In this document: piece after piece, positions 46,951 through 56,947 of the stretch
Layout of the letters: each line of letters starts with the position of its first letter
Position numbering within the stretch: position 1 is the first letter of the stretch
NCBI GenBank assembly: GCA_039583875.1
Contig: CM077157.1
Coordinates: 72,850,346 to 72,914,345 of the forward strand
DNA length: 64,000 nt
Direction: 5' to 3'
Source: Platanthera guangdongensis
Lineage: Eukaryota > Streptophyta > Magnoliopsida > Asparagales > Orchidaceae
Notes under the pieces: generated by a model
The model's database searches: none
Told to the model about the DNA's origin: nothing
Seen by the model: the letters and a program-made list of their open reading frames with translations, nothing else
Translations under genes and position numbers: made by a program

Positions 46951-47640
46951 CCCGAGGTCTTCCTTGCCCAACCAGCCCCATTACCGACTCCATCCCACTG
47001 CCCATAAGGAGTTGCGGGTTTAGATCGAGGACTTGTTGAAGAAGGGGTTTATTAGGACTAGTATGAGTCCATGTGCTGTTCCAACTCTGCTTTCCCCCAA
47101 GAAGGATGGCTCATGGCGAATGTGTGTTGATAGTCGGGCTATCAACAAGATTACCGTCAAGTATAGGTTCCCTATCCCACGATTGGATGACCTCTTGGAT
47201 GTATTATCTGGAGCCACTATATTTTCTAAGTTGGATCTTAGGAGCGGTTATCACCAGATTAGGATCCATGAGGGTGATGAGTGGAAGACTGCGTTCAAAT
47301 CCAAGGATGGGTTATATGAGTGGCTTGTGATGCCCTTTGGGTTATCTAATGCCCCCAACACCTTCTCCCGGATGATGACACACATCTTTCGACCGTACTT
47401 GGGGACGTTTGTGGTAGTTTATTTCAATGACATCTTAGTTTATAGCACCTCCACTGCCGAGTACATTTCCCACTTGAGAGTGACCCTATCCACCTTGAGG
47501 AAGGAAACTTTATTACTAAACCTTAAGAAGTGCATATTCTATGTTCCAGAGGTAGAGATTTTAGGTTATATAGTCAGGTCTGAGGGAATTCGAGTTGATC
47601 CTGGAAAAGGTTCAGGTGATTAAGGACTGGCCCGAACCGA
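46951..47640 (+). pseudogene. CRM-like reverse transcriptase, catalytic box altered
   Basis: The RT frame from 47033 contains [44 protein letters not shown] and [12 protein letters not shown]. The catalytic box at 47420-47431 reads YFND where active enzymes have YFDD or YVDD, so polymerisation is abolished. A frameshift near 47600 separates it from the RNase H frame. Confidence 0.9.
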
Positions 47641-49994
47641 CTAGCCTATGAGAGGTGTGTAGTTTCCATGGTTTAGCTACATTCTATCGCCTTTTTATAC
47701 GGGACTTCAGTAGTATCATGGCCCCCATTACTGAATGCATGGAGAAAGGAGAGTTCACCTGGATGAAGTCTGCCACCCATGCTTTCCAACACATTAAGAA
47801 GCTTATGACTGAGGCGCCTGTCTTACGTCTACCTGACTTCACCAAAGTCTTTGAGTTAACTTGTGATGCTTCTGAGGTAGGAATAGGAGGTGTTTTGAGT
47901 CAAGAAGGTCACCCGGTCAGTTATTTCAGTGAGAAACTAACGGGCGCTAAGTTGAATTATTCGAACTACGACAGAGAGTTTTATGCTGCTGTTAGGTGTT
48001 TGCATCATTGGCGTCATTATCTCCTCTCCAAGAAGTTTGTGATCCTCTGTGATCATGATGCTTTACATTTCATAAACGGTCAGCATAAAATCAGCCCGCG
48101 CCACGCTAAGTGGGTAGCTTTCTTACAAGGGTACACTTTTAGCCTTAAGCACCTTAAGGGATCTGACAATCGAGTTGTCGATGCACTTAGCCGCCTTACC
48201 CTTCTACTATCTACCATGCAAGTCAATGTCGTAGGATTCGAACGAGTTAAAGACGAATACGCCACTTGCCCAGATTTCCACGAGATGTATTTCTCCGCCC
48301 AGGATAGCTCTCCAATGACCATATCTGCATTTGTTCTTAAGGATGGTTATCTTTTTAGGCACATGAAGTTGTGTATTCCTCGATCCTCCTTACGACACCA
48401 CATTATTTGGGAATTACATAGCGGAGGTCTGAGTGGACACTTTGGAAGGGATAAGACAATTACACTCGTTGAGGATAAATTTTACTGGACTAAGCTTAAG
48501 GCGATGGTTGGGGGAATGATGAGTAGTTGCTAAACATGTCAAGTATCTAAGGGCGCTAAAACCAATGTTGGGTTATACACCCCTTTACCAATTCCTTCCA
48601 TACCGTGGGAATACATGAGCATGGATTTCATATTAGGCCTCCCCACCACTCTTCGTCGACAAGACTCCATTTTTGTAGTTGTGGACAGGTTTTCAAAAAT
48701 GGCATACTTTATCCCATGTAGTAGGACCAACGACGAATCTCACGTAGCTAAGTTATATTTTCGGGAGGTCGTTAGTCATCGTGGAGTGCCGAAGACAATT
48801 GTCTTGGATAGGGATGTGAAATTCACTAGCTATTTTTGGAAAACTTTACGGATTTTAATGGAGACCAAATTATTATTTTCCGCTTCCTATCATCTGCAAA
48901 CCGATGGTCAGATGGAAGTAGTCAATCGGAGTTTGGGGAATCTTCTAAGGTGTCTTGTGAGTGATCACAAGGGAACTTGGGATCTACTTCTTCCCCATGC
49001 ACAATTGGCTTACAATAACTCTAAGAATCGGTCCACGAGTATCTACCCTAACGAGATTGTTCACGGGTATAAGGCTCCTGTGCCACTTAACTTGGTTCCG
49101 TTACCACCTATATATAAAGCAAGTCAATTCGCACAATCCTTCGCCCAACACATTCATGACTTGCATGCACATATCCGGGCAAACCTAGCCTCCCAATATG
49201 AATCCTATCAAACACAAGCTAATCAACATAGGAGAGTGTCACACTTTAAAGTCGGCGATCAAGGTTTAGTCCGCTTAGTTCCCAAGAGACTGCCAACTGG
49301 CACCGTTAGAAAGTTAGCTCCAAAGCGCGCCGGCCCCTTTCGGATTATAAAGAAACTCAGTGATAATGTTTTTGTCTTAGATTTTCCTACTGATTGGGGT
49401 GTCTCACCCATTTTTAATGTGTCAGATTTGACGATGTTTGTTTCGCCTCCACAAGAGTTGACTTCTTTGTCGTCTTCTCCTTCCACTCAAAATTCTTTGG
49501 GTTTGAGGAGTGGTAGTACGGATGATCTCTCTCCCCTGGTCTCCACAGGTTTAACATCAGATGGTAAGTTGCCTTCTTTTATTCCCACTGCTGACATGTT
49601 TCCAAGGTTTCCCAAAACCTTTCTTATACTAGACAGGATACTTGATGCTGAGCTGCTTACTACCACCGATGGTGCTACCCGCCGCTTTCTCATCCGTTGG
49701 CATGACCGCCCTCCTTCCGACAACTCTTGGGTACTCGTGCCAGAGCTTCAACAATTGGATGCCGCTCTTCTTCGCCGGTATCTCTTGGACCACGTATCAG
49801 AGATACATGATTTTGAGCAGGGGAGGATTGATGCCGCGGCATCGCCGCCACTACTTGATGATGATCCGGTTGCCGAGGCACTACAACATAAAGACGTTAG
49901 GAGCCATGATGATGCTAACGGAAGGCAACGTTACAACCTCCATCCACGGCGTGCTAATCCTTCTTTAAGATTCATTTTAAAATCATGTTCTTAG
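47641..49994 (+). pseudogene. CRM-like RNase H and integrase with chromodomain, one stop
   Basis: From 47655 one frame runs to 49994 with a single TAA at 48531-48533. RNase H shows LTCDASEVGIGGVL, YDREFYAAV and LCDHDALHF. The integrase zinc region follows (LHSGGLSGHFG, then the Cys pair around the TAA). The core has Asp in SMDFILGLP, Asp in VLDRDVKF and Glu in TDGQMEVVN. The C-terminus has the SH3-like GPFRIIKKL, a chromodomain-like block (RFLIRWHDRPPSDNSW, about 49680-49790) and a basic tail. The last 55 codons lie inside the 3' LTR, crossing the purine tract as Gly-Arg-Ile-Asp. Such tails in CRM elements are associated with centromeric targeting; that is family knowledge. Confidence 0.9.
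49816..49828 (+). promoter_or_regulatory. CRM-like element polypurine tract
   Basis: AGCAGGGGAGGAT ends directly at the LTR start TGATGCC. It is nearly the same as the tract of the non-autonomous element (9485-9498). Confidence 0.85.
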
Positions 49995-50891
49995 TTACGT
50001 TATTTTTATTTATATTTTATATTTGAGAATATAAAATTATTCCATGCTTGGGTAATAATTTTATATTCATGTGTGGACTTATTTGTTTATTTCCTGCATT
50101 TAAAACATTTGGTGTGTAATTAACCACCCGGATGGATGAGATGTCATCTCCATTTTGGATGGTTAAATTTGTGTTTGTAACTCCTTTATAAGGAGACCTC
50201 TTTATAAGAATTAATAGATAAGAAGAATTTGAATCCTAAAAAAAACACCCAAAGGAGAATTCAGCCAAGGCATTCCTCCTAGCCGCCGCCCCCTAGTGGT
50301 GTGAAACCATCCCTTGCTTCCTCCACCCCTCTTCGGTGCGACTTCGGCGTGGATTCCTTTGGTACGACTCCAAGGAAGAAGGTTGCAACCCCATTCGATG
50401 TGACGCCGGTGGATCCGTGGAGAGAGTGATTCTCCCACCATATCTTGTGTGCACGGTGAATTCGGGTTGGGTAAACTCTTCCCCTGTCTTTGTGCTTCCT
50501 CTATTAGATTTGTGGAAGTTGAACCATCGTGTTCTCCGCGGCTTTTAAATTTTAATCGCTTACAAATCTTTGATTAGAAAACGTTATTGCTCTTGATTTC
50601 TTTTTTCGGACCGGGTAGGTCCATTTTGCTTGAGCGGATTTTGGCCTATAGCCTTGATCTTTCTCTCAAAAGGATTGGCAACCTTTGCGTTAACTTTGGG
50701 AACGATCCGACTTATTTTTCATCGTTGTTTTAGAGTCGATCATTCTCCGAATGTGTTTATGTTTTGTGCGCGAAACGATCACGTATTAAGGGCGATAGAT
50801 GCTTGTGTAGGTGTGGTGGATCTAGAGTGCGTTGTTGGCGAACTAGAGCCTTCTCTCGTGTAGATTTCCGTTAGTGACATACGCTAAACCA
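49829..50891 (+). repeat. CRM-like element 3' LTR
   Basis: 1063 bp, from TGATGCCGCGGCATC to ACGCTAAACCA. Carries one 17-bp unit instead of three before the TATA-like TTTATAAGG. Confidence 0.93.
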
Positions 50892-51830
50892 CCAGGTAGA
50901 CCCGCTGTGCAGGCTCTCATTAGCTGGCAGGTCCGAAGGCTCTCCTGTGGGGGTAAGGAACTCCGAGTGCTGCTCGGCCCCAGGTAGACCTGCTTCACAG
51001 TCTCTCATTAGCTGACAGGTCCGAAGGCTCGCCTGTGGGGGAAAGGATTGGTTCTTGGAGACTTGCTTCTTGGAGACTTTTGCACTATCCCGAGCCTAGC
51101 TCGACCCCAGGTAGACCTGCTGCGCAGACTCTCATTAGCTGGCAGGTCTGAAGGCTCGCCTCTGGGGGTAAGGGACCCCGAGCGCTGCTCGGCCCCAGGA
51201 AGACCCGCTGCGCATGCTCTCATTAGCTGGCAGGTTCGAAGGCTCGCCTGTGGGTGAAAGTATTGGTTCTTGGAGACTTGGTTCTTGGTTATTTTATACT
51301 TTTGCACTACCCCGATCCTTGCTCGGCCCCAGGTAGAACCTTTGTGCAGGCTCTCATTAGCTGGTAGGTCCGAAGGCTCGCCTATGGGGGTAAGGGACCC
51401 CGAGCGCTGCTCGGCCCCAGGTAGACCCGCTGCGCAGGCTCTCATTAGCTGGCAGGTCCGAGTGCTCGCCTGTGGGGGAAAGGATTGGTTCTTGGAGACT
51501 TGGTTCTTGGTTCTTGGATACTTTTGCACTACCCCGAGCCTGGCTCAGCCCCAGGTAGATCCACTGCGCAGGATCTCATTAGCTGGCAGGTCTGAAAGCT
51601 CGCCTGTGGGGGTAAGGGACCCCGAGCACTAGTCGGCCCCAGGTAGACCTACTGCGCAGGCTCTCATTAGCTGACAGGTCCGAAGGCTCGCCTGTGGGGG
51701 AAAAGATTGGTTCTTGGAGACTTGGTTCTTGGTTCTTAGACACTTTTGCACCACTCCGAGCCTAGCTCGGTCCCCGGTAGACCCGCTGCGCATGCTCTCA
51801 TCAAGCTGGCAGGGCTGTAAGCTCACTCGA
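50892..51830 (+). repeat. Tat 3' minisatellite, alternating 88- and 134-bp subunits
   Basis: The start word CCAGGTAGACC recurs at 50892, 50980, 51107, 51195, 51329, 51417, 51551, 51639 and 51773, so spacings alternate between 88 and about 127-134 bp. Both subunits share about 75 bp (AGGCTCTCATTAGCTGGCAGG and flanks). The long one adds a TTGGTTCTTGGAGACTTGG block and CTTTTGCACTACCCCGAGCC. There are four composite units of about 222 bp. The 173-codon minus-strand frame here is only a by-product of the repeat. Confidence 0.93.
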
Positions 51831-52480
51831 TGGTAGAGTGGTTGGGGAGACCTCCTTAAGGAGCATCCCTACTTAATATCATGAAAAATAAATTATGGGA
51901 GGAAAAGGATGGAGCAGTGCAATTGGAGGCACTCCCAGATGGCGGCTTCGGGGATGGTCTCGCCTACGGCGAGTGGCCACTCGCGCGGGACAGAAGGCTC
52001 GACCTAATAATAGGGGAGCAAGTTAAATCACTAAAAGCCACTCACGCTGGAAGTATCTCGAGGCGAGACGAGAGGGTTATATCTATTGGTCTGATGTATA
52101 AATGAGATGGGGGAAGTGATGACTCGCGCTCTGAAAAAAGTCAACTCTCCAACGAAGCGGCGAGACGAGACGTAGCACTGCCTCGCGGGTATGAGCGCAT
52201 CAAAGGGTCATCTCGCAGTAGACAAAATAAAGCAAAGTGAAAAGGGTAAAAGCGAGGCGGCGAGATGGGTGGAAAGCACCGTCTCGCAAACAGAAGCAAG
52301 CCAATGAATCATTTTGCAAAATGTAAAATAAAGTAACAGGACAAGAGTTTGTGCATTTGATTAGTTTCTGTTCATCACAGTGTTATGAATACATTTTCAA
52401 ACTGATCACAAAATGAAACTAAAAAAGAAGCTAAGTAAAGTTATACAGAAGCAAAAATGTGGAGAGGGGTCATGGATCTC
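51831..52480 (+). other. Tat 3' spacer rich in GGCGAG words
   Basis: No gene. CTCGCC, GGCGAGA, GCGAGACGAG and similar words recur about a dozen times, as they also do in the Tat LTR. The right end borders the end of the antisense gene. Confidence 0.55.
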
Positions 52481-52822
52481 GTAGGTAGCATGTCATTCCT
52501 CCTCCCTGGAAGAAGAATCTTCGTTCTCCATGCCATAGAGCTGGGGGACAAGATCGTGAGCGGTCACTGTTTCGCAGTCTTCCTTCACGACCCCCAGCTC
52601 CTTCATCATCTTTAGAACCAGCGCCGCCGTCTTGATGCTGGAATCTCAGCACTGCTCCTCAACTGCATCAAGATAATAGTAAGCCAGAGGGGCCTGGAGG
52701 GGTTCACGGCGAGATGACGACGGGGTGTTGACCTGGAGGCAGGTGATCTGAGCTTTCAAATCCATATTTTCCTCCTCCAGGTCCACCATGCACGAGTGCA
52801 TCCGCTCCGCCGTCTCGGCATC

Positions 52823-52894
52823 CTGCGAGACGCCCAGTCATTAGAAAAGAGTGTTTAAATAGGATAATCCAAGGATAAGGTTAAGGCTTATCAC
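52823..52894 (-). other. Intron of the Tat antisense gene (72 bp)
   Basis: Minus-strand GTGATAAGCC to CGTCTCGCAG, with a T/A-rich interior. Removal joins the helical exon to the coiled-coil exon. Confidence 0.6.
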
Positions 52895-53717
52895 GCCGCC
52901 CTGGGCTTTCGTGAGGAGGGTTTTGGTGATGGATAGCCTTTTCACAAGGTCGTCAAATTTCTCTCGCTCTGTCGCCAGGACCATCTCGGTGTCTTTCCAT
53001 TTCTTGTTGGTGTAAATCAGGCGGTGCGAGGTGCGATGCGAGAGCTCCAAGGCACATAGTTGGGCATTTGAGGTCTTCAGGACGAGGTCTCGCGAGGACT
53101 CGTTCTCGGGGGAGACTGCCTCGGGACCACCGTAAAGGCCGTAGCCCACAAAGAAGACGTGGCTGGTGGGAAGCTCCTGCTCATTCCAAGAGGGAAGGAG
53201 GGTGGAGATGGACACACGATTGACGTCCCTCTCCCATACTAGAACGGGGTCGCCGACAGCATCTTGGACTATGGGGCCCAGATTGAAGTTTGGATGAGAA
53301 GAGGGGGTGGGGCGACTGGAGGAAGCAGCTTCGCGAGACGTAGAGATGGCCGGTTGATTGGAAGTGGTGGCAGGCCGATCGGGTAGAGTCATATCACGAG
53401 CGGGCGAGACGACCTGAGGGGGAGGCGAGCGAGGCGACTGTGAGTCCGCTATGGATATGGGGCTCAAGGACCCCGACATATCCTTCTCCTTCGAGGCCTT
53501 CTTTTTTCCCTTAGAGAGGGTCACAACTTTCTTCATCCTTTTCTTGTGAGGGCTGGAGCGAGACGGGGCGATGTCGTCTACAGGCCTCTTCGGAGGGGTA
53601 GGAGCTAGGGACCCTCTCTCCACCTCGGCCGCCGCGCTAGCAACACTGAGGCCCTTGGTTGGTTGGTTATTGCTCGTGTAGGGGGGGGGGGGGGGTGGAC
53701 TGGTATGACCCACTCTC

Positions 53718-53790
53718 CTAAAACAAGAAAGGGGGTGATGAGATTACGAGACGAAAGAGAGTAAAACGCAAGACAAGAGAGCGAGAGTAC
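53718..53790 (-). other. Intron of the Tat antisense gene (73 bp)
   Basis: Minus-strand GTGAAG then GTACTCTCG as donor and TTTCTTGTTTTAG as acceptor, with a pyrimidine-rich interior. A good plant intron by length and ends. Confidence 0.7.
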
Positions 53791-55025
53791 CTTCACCAGG
53801 GAGCATTGGAGGTAGCGAATCGAGGCCCCGTCGCTAGAAGTTGACCTCGAAGTTTTTGCCGACAAAGAAGTCGTACAGTAGCTTGTCCGTGCCGCCCACC
53901 TGCGGAGACACAAAAGATCTCGGGGGGGGGAACAGGCGTGAGCGGGATGCCCCCGAAGTTGCCACAGATGAACATGAAACTGGTGAGACAATGATGGATT
54001 TTATTGGGCATCTCACACACCTTGATCCCTTGCCCAGTAAAGTACGAGTCGCCGTCGCCGTTGACGTGGTATATGAAGAGCTTGTGTAAAACCGTCAAGC
54101 TAAACTCGAAGCGCTCCCGATGCATGTAGCTGGCGAAAGCGAATAACACTGAACTGGCGTTCGAGTTAAGCTGCGCGGGGACAATGCCGAAGTACTTTAG
54201 GACCTGTTTTACCTCCGGCCAGAGGGGCAATCTCAACCCCGCCTCGAAGTGCGAGACGGGGAAGGCGAACTCTCCCGGGTAGTAGGTGTTGACCGCCTCA
54301 CCGACCTTGGGGGGCCGCAATTCGAGCCCCTCCCTCATGTACTCACGAACAAAGTTGCGGTGGTCTTTGTCAGGAAGCCTGCCGGGAGGGAAGTCGTGAT
54401 CGGTAAACCGTTTCCCGCAGTGACTGTGCCGCTCGCCTTCCTCGACTTTATTCTTCTCCATTCTAGGCGTGACAGATGGAGGCAAGATGGTTGAGGGAAA
54501 AGAAGTAGTGAGAAAGAGAATCGGCGAAACAGCCGAGGAAGGAAGGAGCGAGAGGAACAAAGAGTGAGAGGGATGGGCGAGACGGAAGAAGCAAGGGGGC
54601 AAGGGCTTGAAAGCGACAGGGGTGAAGGCTGTGGTGAGTCTGAGCCTTCACGGTAGACGACAGTGTCATCCCTCGGACTTTCTGGTCGGTGTAGAGGTCC
54701 GGGGGCTCCCTGAAGAAGCAAATGGTAAATAAGCAGATGTGGATGAAGGGGTAATAGGGACAAAAGCGAGAACTCACCTCCTTCTCTCCAGGAGATGCGG
54801 GTGGAGGAGAGGGTTGGATTTCTAGGGCAGCGCGAGATGGCTCCTCGGCTGAGGAGGGGGGCCGCCTGTCTTTACCTTCTTCGGGAGATGCAATGATGAC
54901 GGTAAGGAGGGTGGTGAGTGAACCAGAGTCGTGGTCAGAGCAGCCACATTGGCCTTGTTCTGCTTGCACACAATCGCAAGGCGCTCGCAGAAACTGTAGC
55001 TGTGAGACATGATTGAAGTAGAGCC

Positions 55026-55039
55026 AAGGAAGGAGGAAG
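55026..55039 (+). promoter_or_regulatory. Likely Tat polypurine tract
   Basis: AAGGAAGGAGGAAG, fourteen purines, is followed directly by TGTGAAAGG, which I take as the LTR start. Confidence 0.55.
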
Positions 55040-55075
55040 TGTGAAAGGGGGCATCCTCTATATAGAGTAGGAATC

Positions 55076-55088
55076 CTATATTTATAGG
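55076..55088 (-). promoter_or_regulatory. Antisense TATA box at the Tat LTR edge
   Basis: On the minus strand CCTATAAATATAG lies about 70 bases upstream of the ATG at 55010. It is the likely promoter of the antisense gene and sits within the first 50 bases of the LTR. Confidence 0.55.
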
Positions 55089-55345
55089 CTCCGGTGGAGG
55101 GCCTCACCAAAGATTACCTCATAAATACGCCCATAAATACGCTTTAATGACACGAGCCTCGGTTGGACTTTCTTTCCGAGCTTGAAACAACCTCGAAAAG
55201 AGCGAGGATTATGTACAACCTCGGGCTCGCAGGAACAGTTCGGGCTCAAAGAGAGGGGAAGGTAAGGCGAGATGGGCTCTTTGACAGATCCTACTCGCTG
55301 GGCGAGTGGGTCCTAGGAAAAGGGCTCCTCGCCGGGCCAGGGACG

Positions 55346-55600
55346 GCTCGCTAGGAGAGAGGGGCCCAGCGGTCCGGGCGAGAGGGGCCCAGCAGCTCAG
55401 GCGATAGCCTTTCTAGGCAAGATGGACCCAGAGAGAGGACCAGTCGTCGAGCCAGGGCCAGCTCGCTAGGCGAGTGGGGCCCAGCGGTTCGGGCGAGAGG
55501 GGCCCAACGGCTCAGGCGAGAGCCTTTCTAGGCGAGACAGACCTAGAGAGAGGACCAGTCGCGAGACGAGGGTCAATCTGCTAGGCGAGACGAGCCCCAT
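55346..55600 (+). repeat. 115-bp tandem repeat in the Tat LTR
   Basis: GCTCGCTAGG followed by GGGGCCCAGCGG recurs at 55346 and 55461, and a third partial copy starts near 55576. All copies are rich in GGCGAG. Confidence 0.8.
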
Positions 55601-55844
55601 GGGTAGGATCTCTCGCCCATGAGGCGGTGCTCTCGCCGAGCGCTGGTTCAGTAGTTGGTCAGGAACGGTTCAGTTGGAAGTTGGTTCACCTTTTTAGCCC
55701 AGGCGATTTTACGCTTTTGCCCTCGGTGGCCTGCATATAACCTTTCAGAATAACGGAGTTTGGCTGTTGGCAGACCCGACCAAGGGTATTTTGGTAATTT
55801 CAGGTCGGTTCAGTTTGGTTATGGGTAGTTCAAACTCAGAGGCC

Positions 55845-55853
55845 TATAAATAG
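55845..55853 (+). promoter_or_regulatory. TATA box of the Tat LTR
   Basis: TATAAATAG, about 270 bases before the LTR end, a normal place for the start of R. Confidence 0.6.
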
Positions 55854-56117
55854 ACCAATAGGGGTTCTTTAGAAGGAACTTTTTTCCCGGGAGTTTAAAA
55901 GAGTTTCCTGTGCTTTCTGAGGAGCTCCAAGCCCACCTTTGGCGTTAGAGGGGAAGCTCTCAGATATCTTCCGGGTAAGAGGTGGGACCTCCCTGCTGAG
56001 ACTTTGGGTCGGTTTCTGGTCCTTCACAACCAGTTGGAGGTCAGAGCTAGGGACAAGTAGGTGTTGGCTATGCCCCTGATTTCGAACTTTCGTTGAGGTC
56101 AAATTTTGGCTTCAACA

Positions 56118-56909
56118 CAATCGACTCGGTGGCTCCTCTTGAACCATGATAACCTGCATCCCTATTATTTGAGAGATCTGGTGCTTAATGCATGAAAGAA
56201 AGCACGAAAGAAATGGATGCAATGCACACATCCTAAAACCAAGATGAGAAATGTCGTTACCTTACTACTCTTTTTCCTAGCCATGTAGATCTTATTTTGC
56301 ACGGTTGAAAGTGTGCGCCTTCAAGTCCTCTCCACGGATTTGGCCTCGGTTCGATGAACGGAGGCTCGGAGCTTCGCTAAAAGTGGAATAAGAACTTCTT
56401 CCTCCTCCTCCAAACCCTCTATCCCAAACCCGAACTCCCACTCAAATGAGAAGAATGATGGGAAAGAGTGTTTCATTTCTACTTAAGACTCTTGGACGCA
56501 TGATTCTAGGCCACAAGATCAAATCCCAAGTGAATTAGACAGCCAGAAACCACAGCCCACAAAACTATTTCTGACTGCTACCGCCGGGCGGTAGCTAGCT
56601 ACAGCGCCGCGGTAGTTTCCAGACGCGTTATTCTCTATAGAACGCCCCACTATTGCTAGCATTAGAGGTACCACCGTACGGTAGACTCTTAATGCTTTGG
56701 TCTCAATGCTTTTGTATTAACCACTTCACCTCAACGCTTCCAAAGAAAAAGGATATTGCCGGGCAGTAGCTACCTAGCACCACGCGCTACCACTCGGTGA
56801 TTCACTTCAACACTTCGACCTCAACAAAGGAAGCTATTACCGGGCGGTAGCTTACAACCACCGCGCGGTAGCTCCCAGAGTGTACAACTCTAAAAACTGG
56901 GGTGTTACA
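56118..56909 (-). repeat. Partial LTR of the right Tekay element with palindromes
   Basis: The LTR start (minus strand TGTAACACC) is at 56909. Palindromic CTACCGC and GCGGTAG modules lie at 56578-56615, 56667-56685, 56756-56800 and 56833-56875. The clearest is CTACCGCCGGGCGGTAG followed after four bases by CTACAGCGCCGCGGTAG. The far end is missing. Confidence 0.78.
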
Positions 56910-56926
56910 ACTCCACCCCCTTAGAA
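56910..56926 (-). promoter_or_regulatory. Polypurine tract of the right Tekay element
   Basis: Minus strand CTTCTAAGGGGGTGGAGT directly before TGTAACACC. Confidence 0.8.
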
Positions 56927-56947
56927 GAATTTCGTCTTAGAAATTTA

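Larger units (their letters stand above)
43750..50891 (+). mobile_element. CRM-like chromovirus, autonomous type, disabled
   Basis: A 7.14 kb plus-strand element with LTRs at 43750-44844 and 49829-50891 between CCAGG duplications (43745-43749 and 50892-50896). The order is primer site, gag with zinc knuckle, protease, RT, RNase H, integrase with chromodomain-like tail, and purine tract. The pol frame extends 55 codons into the 3' LTR. This is a CRM trait and I use it, with the sequence type, to place the element provisionally in that clade. Confidence 0.88.
52490..55010 (-). pseudogene. Antisense gene of the Tat element, intron-containing
   Basis: Opposite to pol. The middle exon (about 54461-53791) encodes PPGRLPDKDHRNFVREYM, YPGEFAFPVSHFEAGLRLPL and VLKYFGIVPAQLNSNASS. 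This resembles the 'putative gypsy-type transposon' domain (Transposase_28) known from antisense genes of Tat elements. A frame break at a run of C (about 53925) disturbs it. A 73-bp intron (53790-53718; GTACTC to TTGTTTTAG) leads to an exon with a Pro/Ser-rich, basic stretch and a helical part. A second 72-bp intron (52894-52823; GTGATAAG to TCTCGCAG) leads to a coiled-coil exon (ERMHSCMVDLEEENMDLKAQ). One TGA near 52648 lies before the final frame end. The start is uncertain: ATG 55010 follows a TATA box, and ATG 54461 opens the domain frame. Function unknown. Confidence 0.7.
18088..56117 (+). mobile_element. Tat-clade Ty3-gypsy element, split by insertions, 5' end missing
   Basis: The pieces are 18088-19932, 39817-43749 and 50892-56117, joined exactly at the AGGGC and CCAGG duplications. 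The order is gag, protease, RT, RNase H, a second archaeal-type RNase H, integrase, a tandem-repeat 3' region, an antisense gene, a polypurine tract and the 3' LTR. The second RNase H, the repeat-rich 3' region and the antisense gene are typical of Tat elements. The 5' LTR and start of gag lie beyond the Athila insertion. Confidence 0.85.
55040..56117 (+). repeat. Probable Tat 3' LTR
   Basis: About 1078 bp from TGTGAAAGG to GGCTTCAACA. The ends TGTGAA and TTCAACA form an imperfect inverted pair, and the TG and CA ends follow a purine tract. A TATA box TATAAATAG lies at 55845-55853. A 115-bp tandem repeat fills 55346-55600. With no 5' LTR in the window the boundaries are inferred. Confidence 0.55.

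Noticed and set aside
51008..51529. 173-codon minus-strand open frame with repeated peptide
   Set aside because: It is a by-product of the 222-bp minisatellite in a frame that happens to lack stops. There is no motif and no start context.
53675..53695. Run of G as evidence of a functional slippery site
   Set aside because: A homopolymer in a degenerate gene is better explained as a length error or mutation hot spot.
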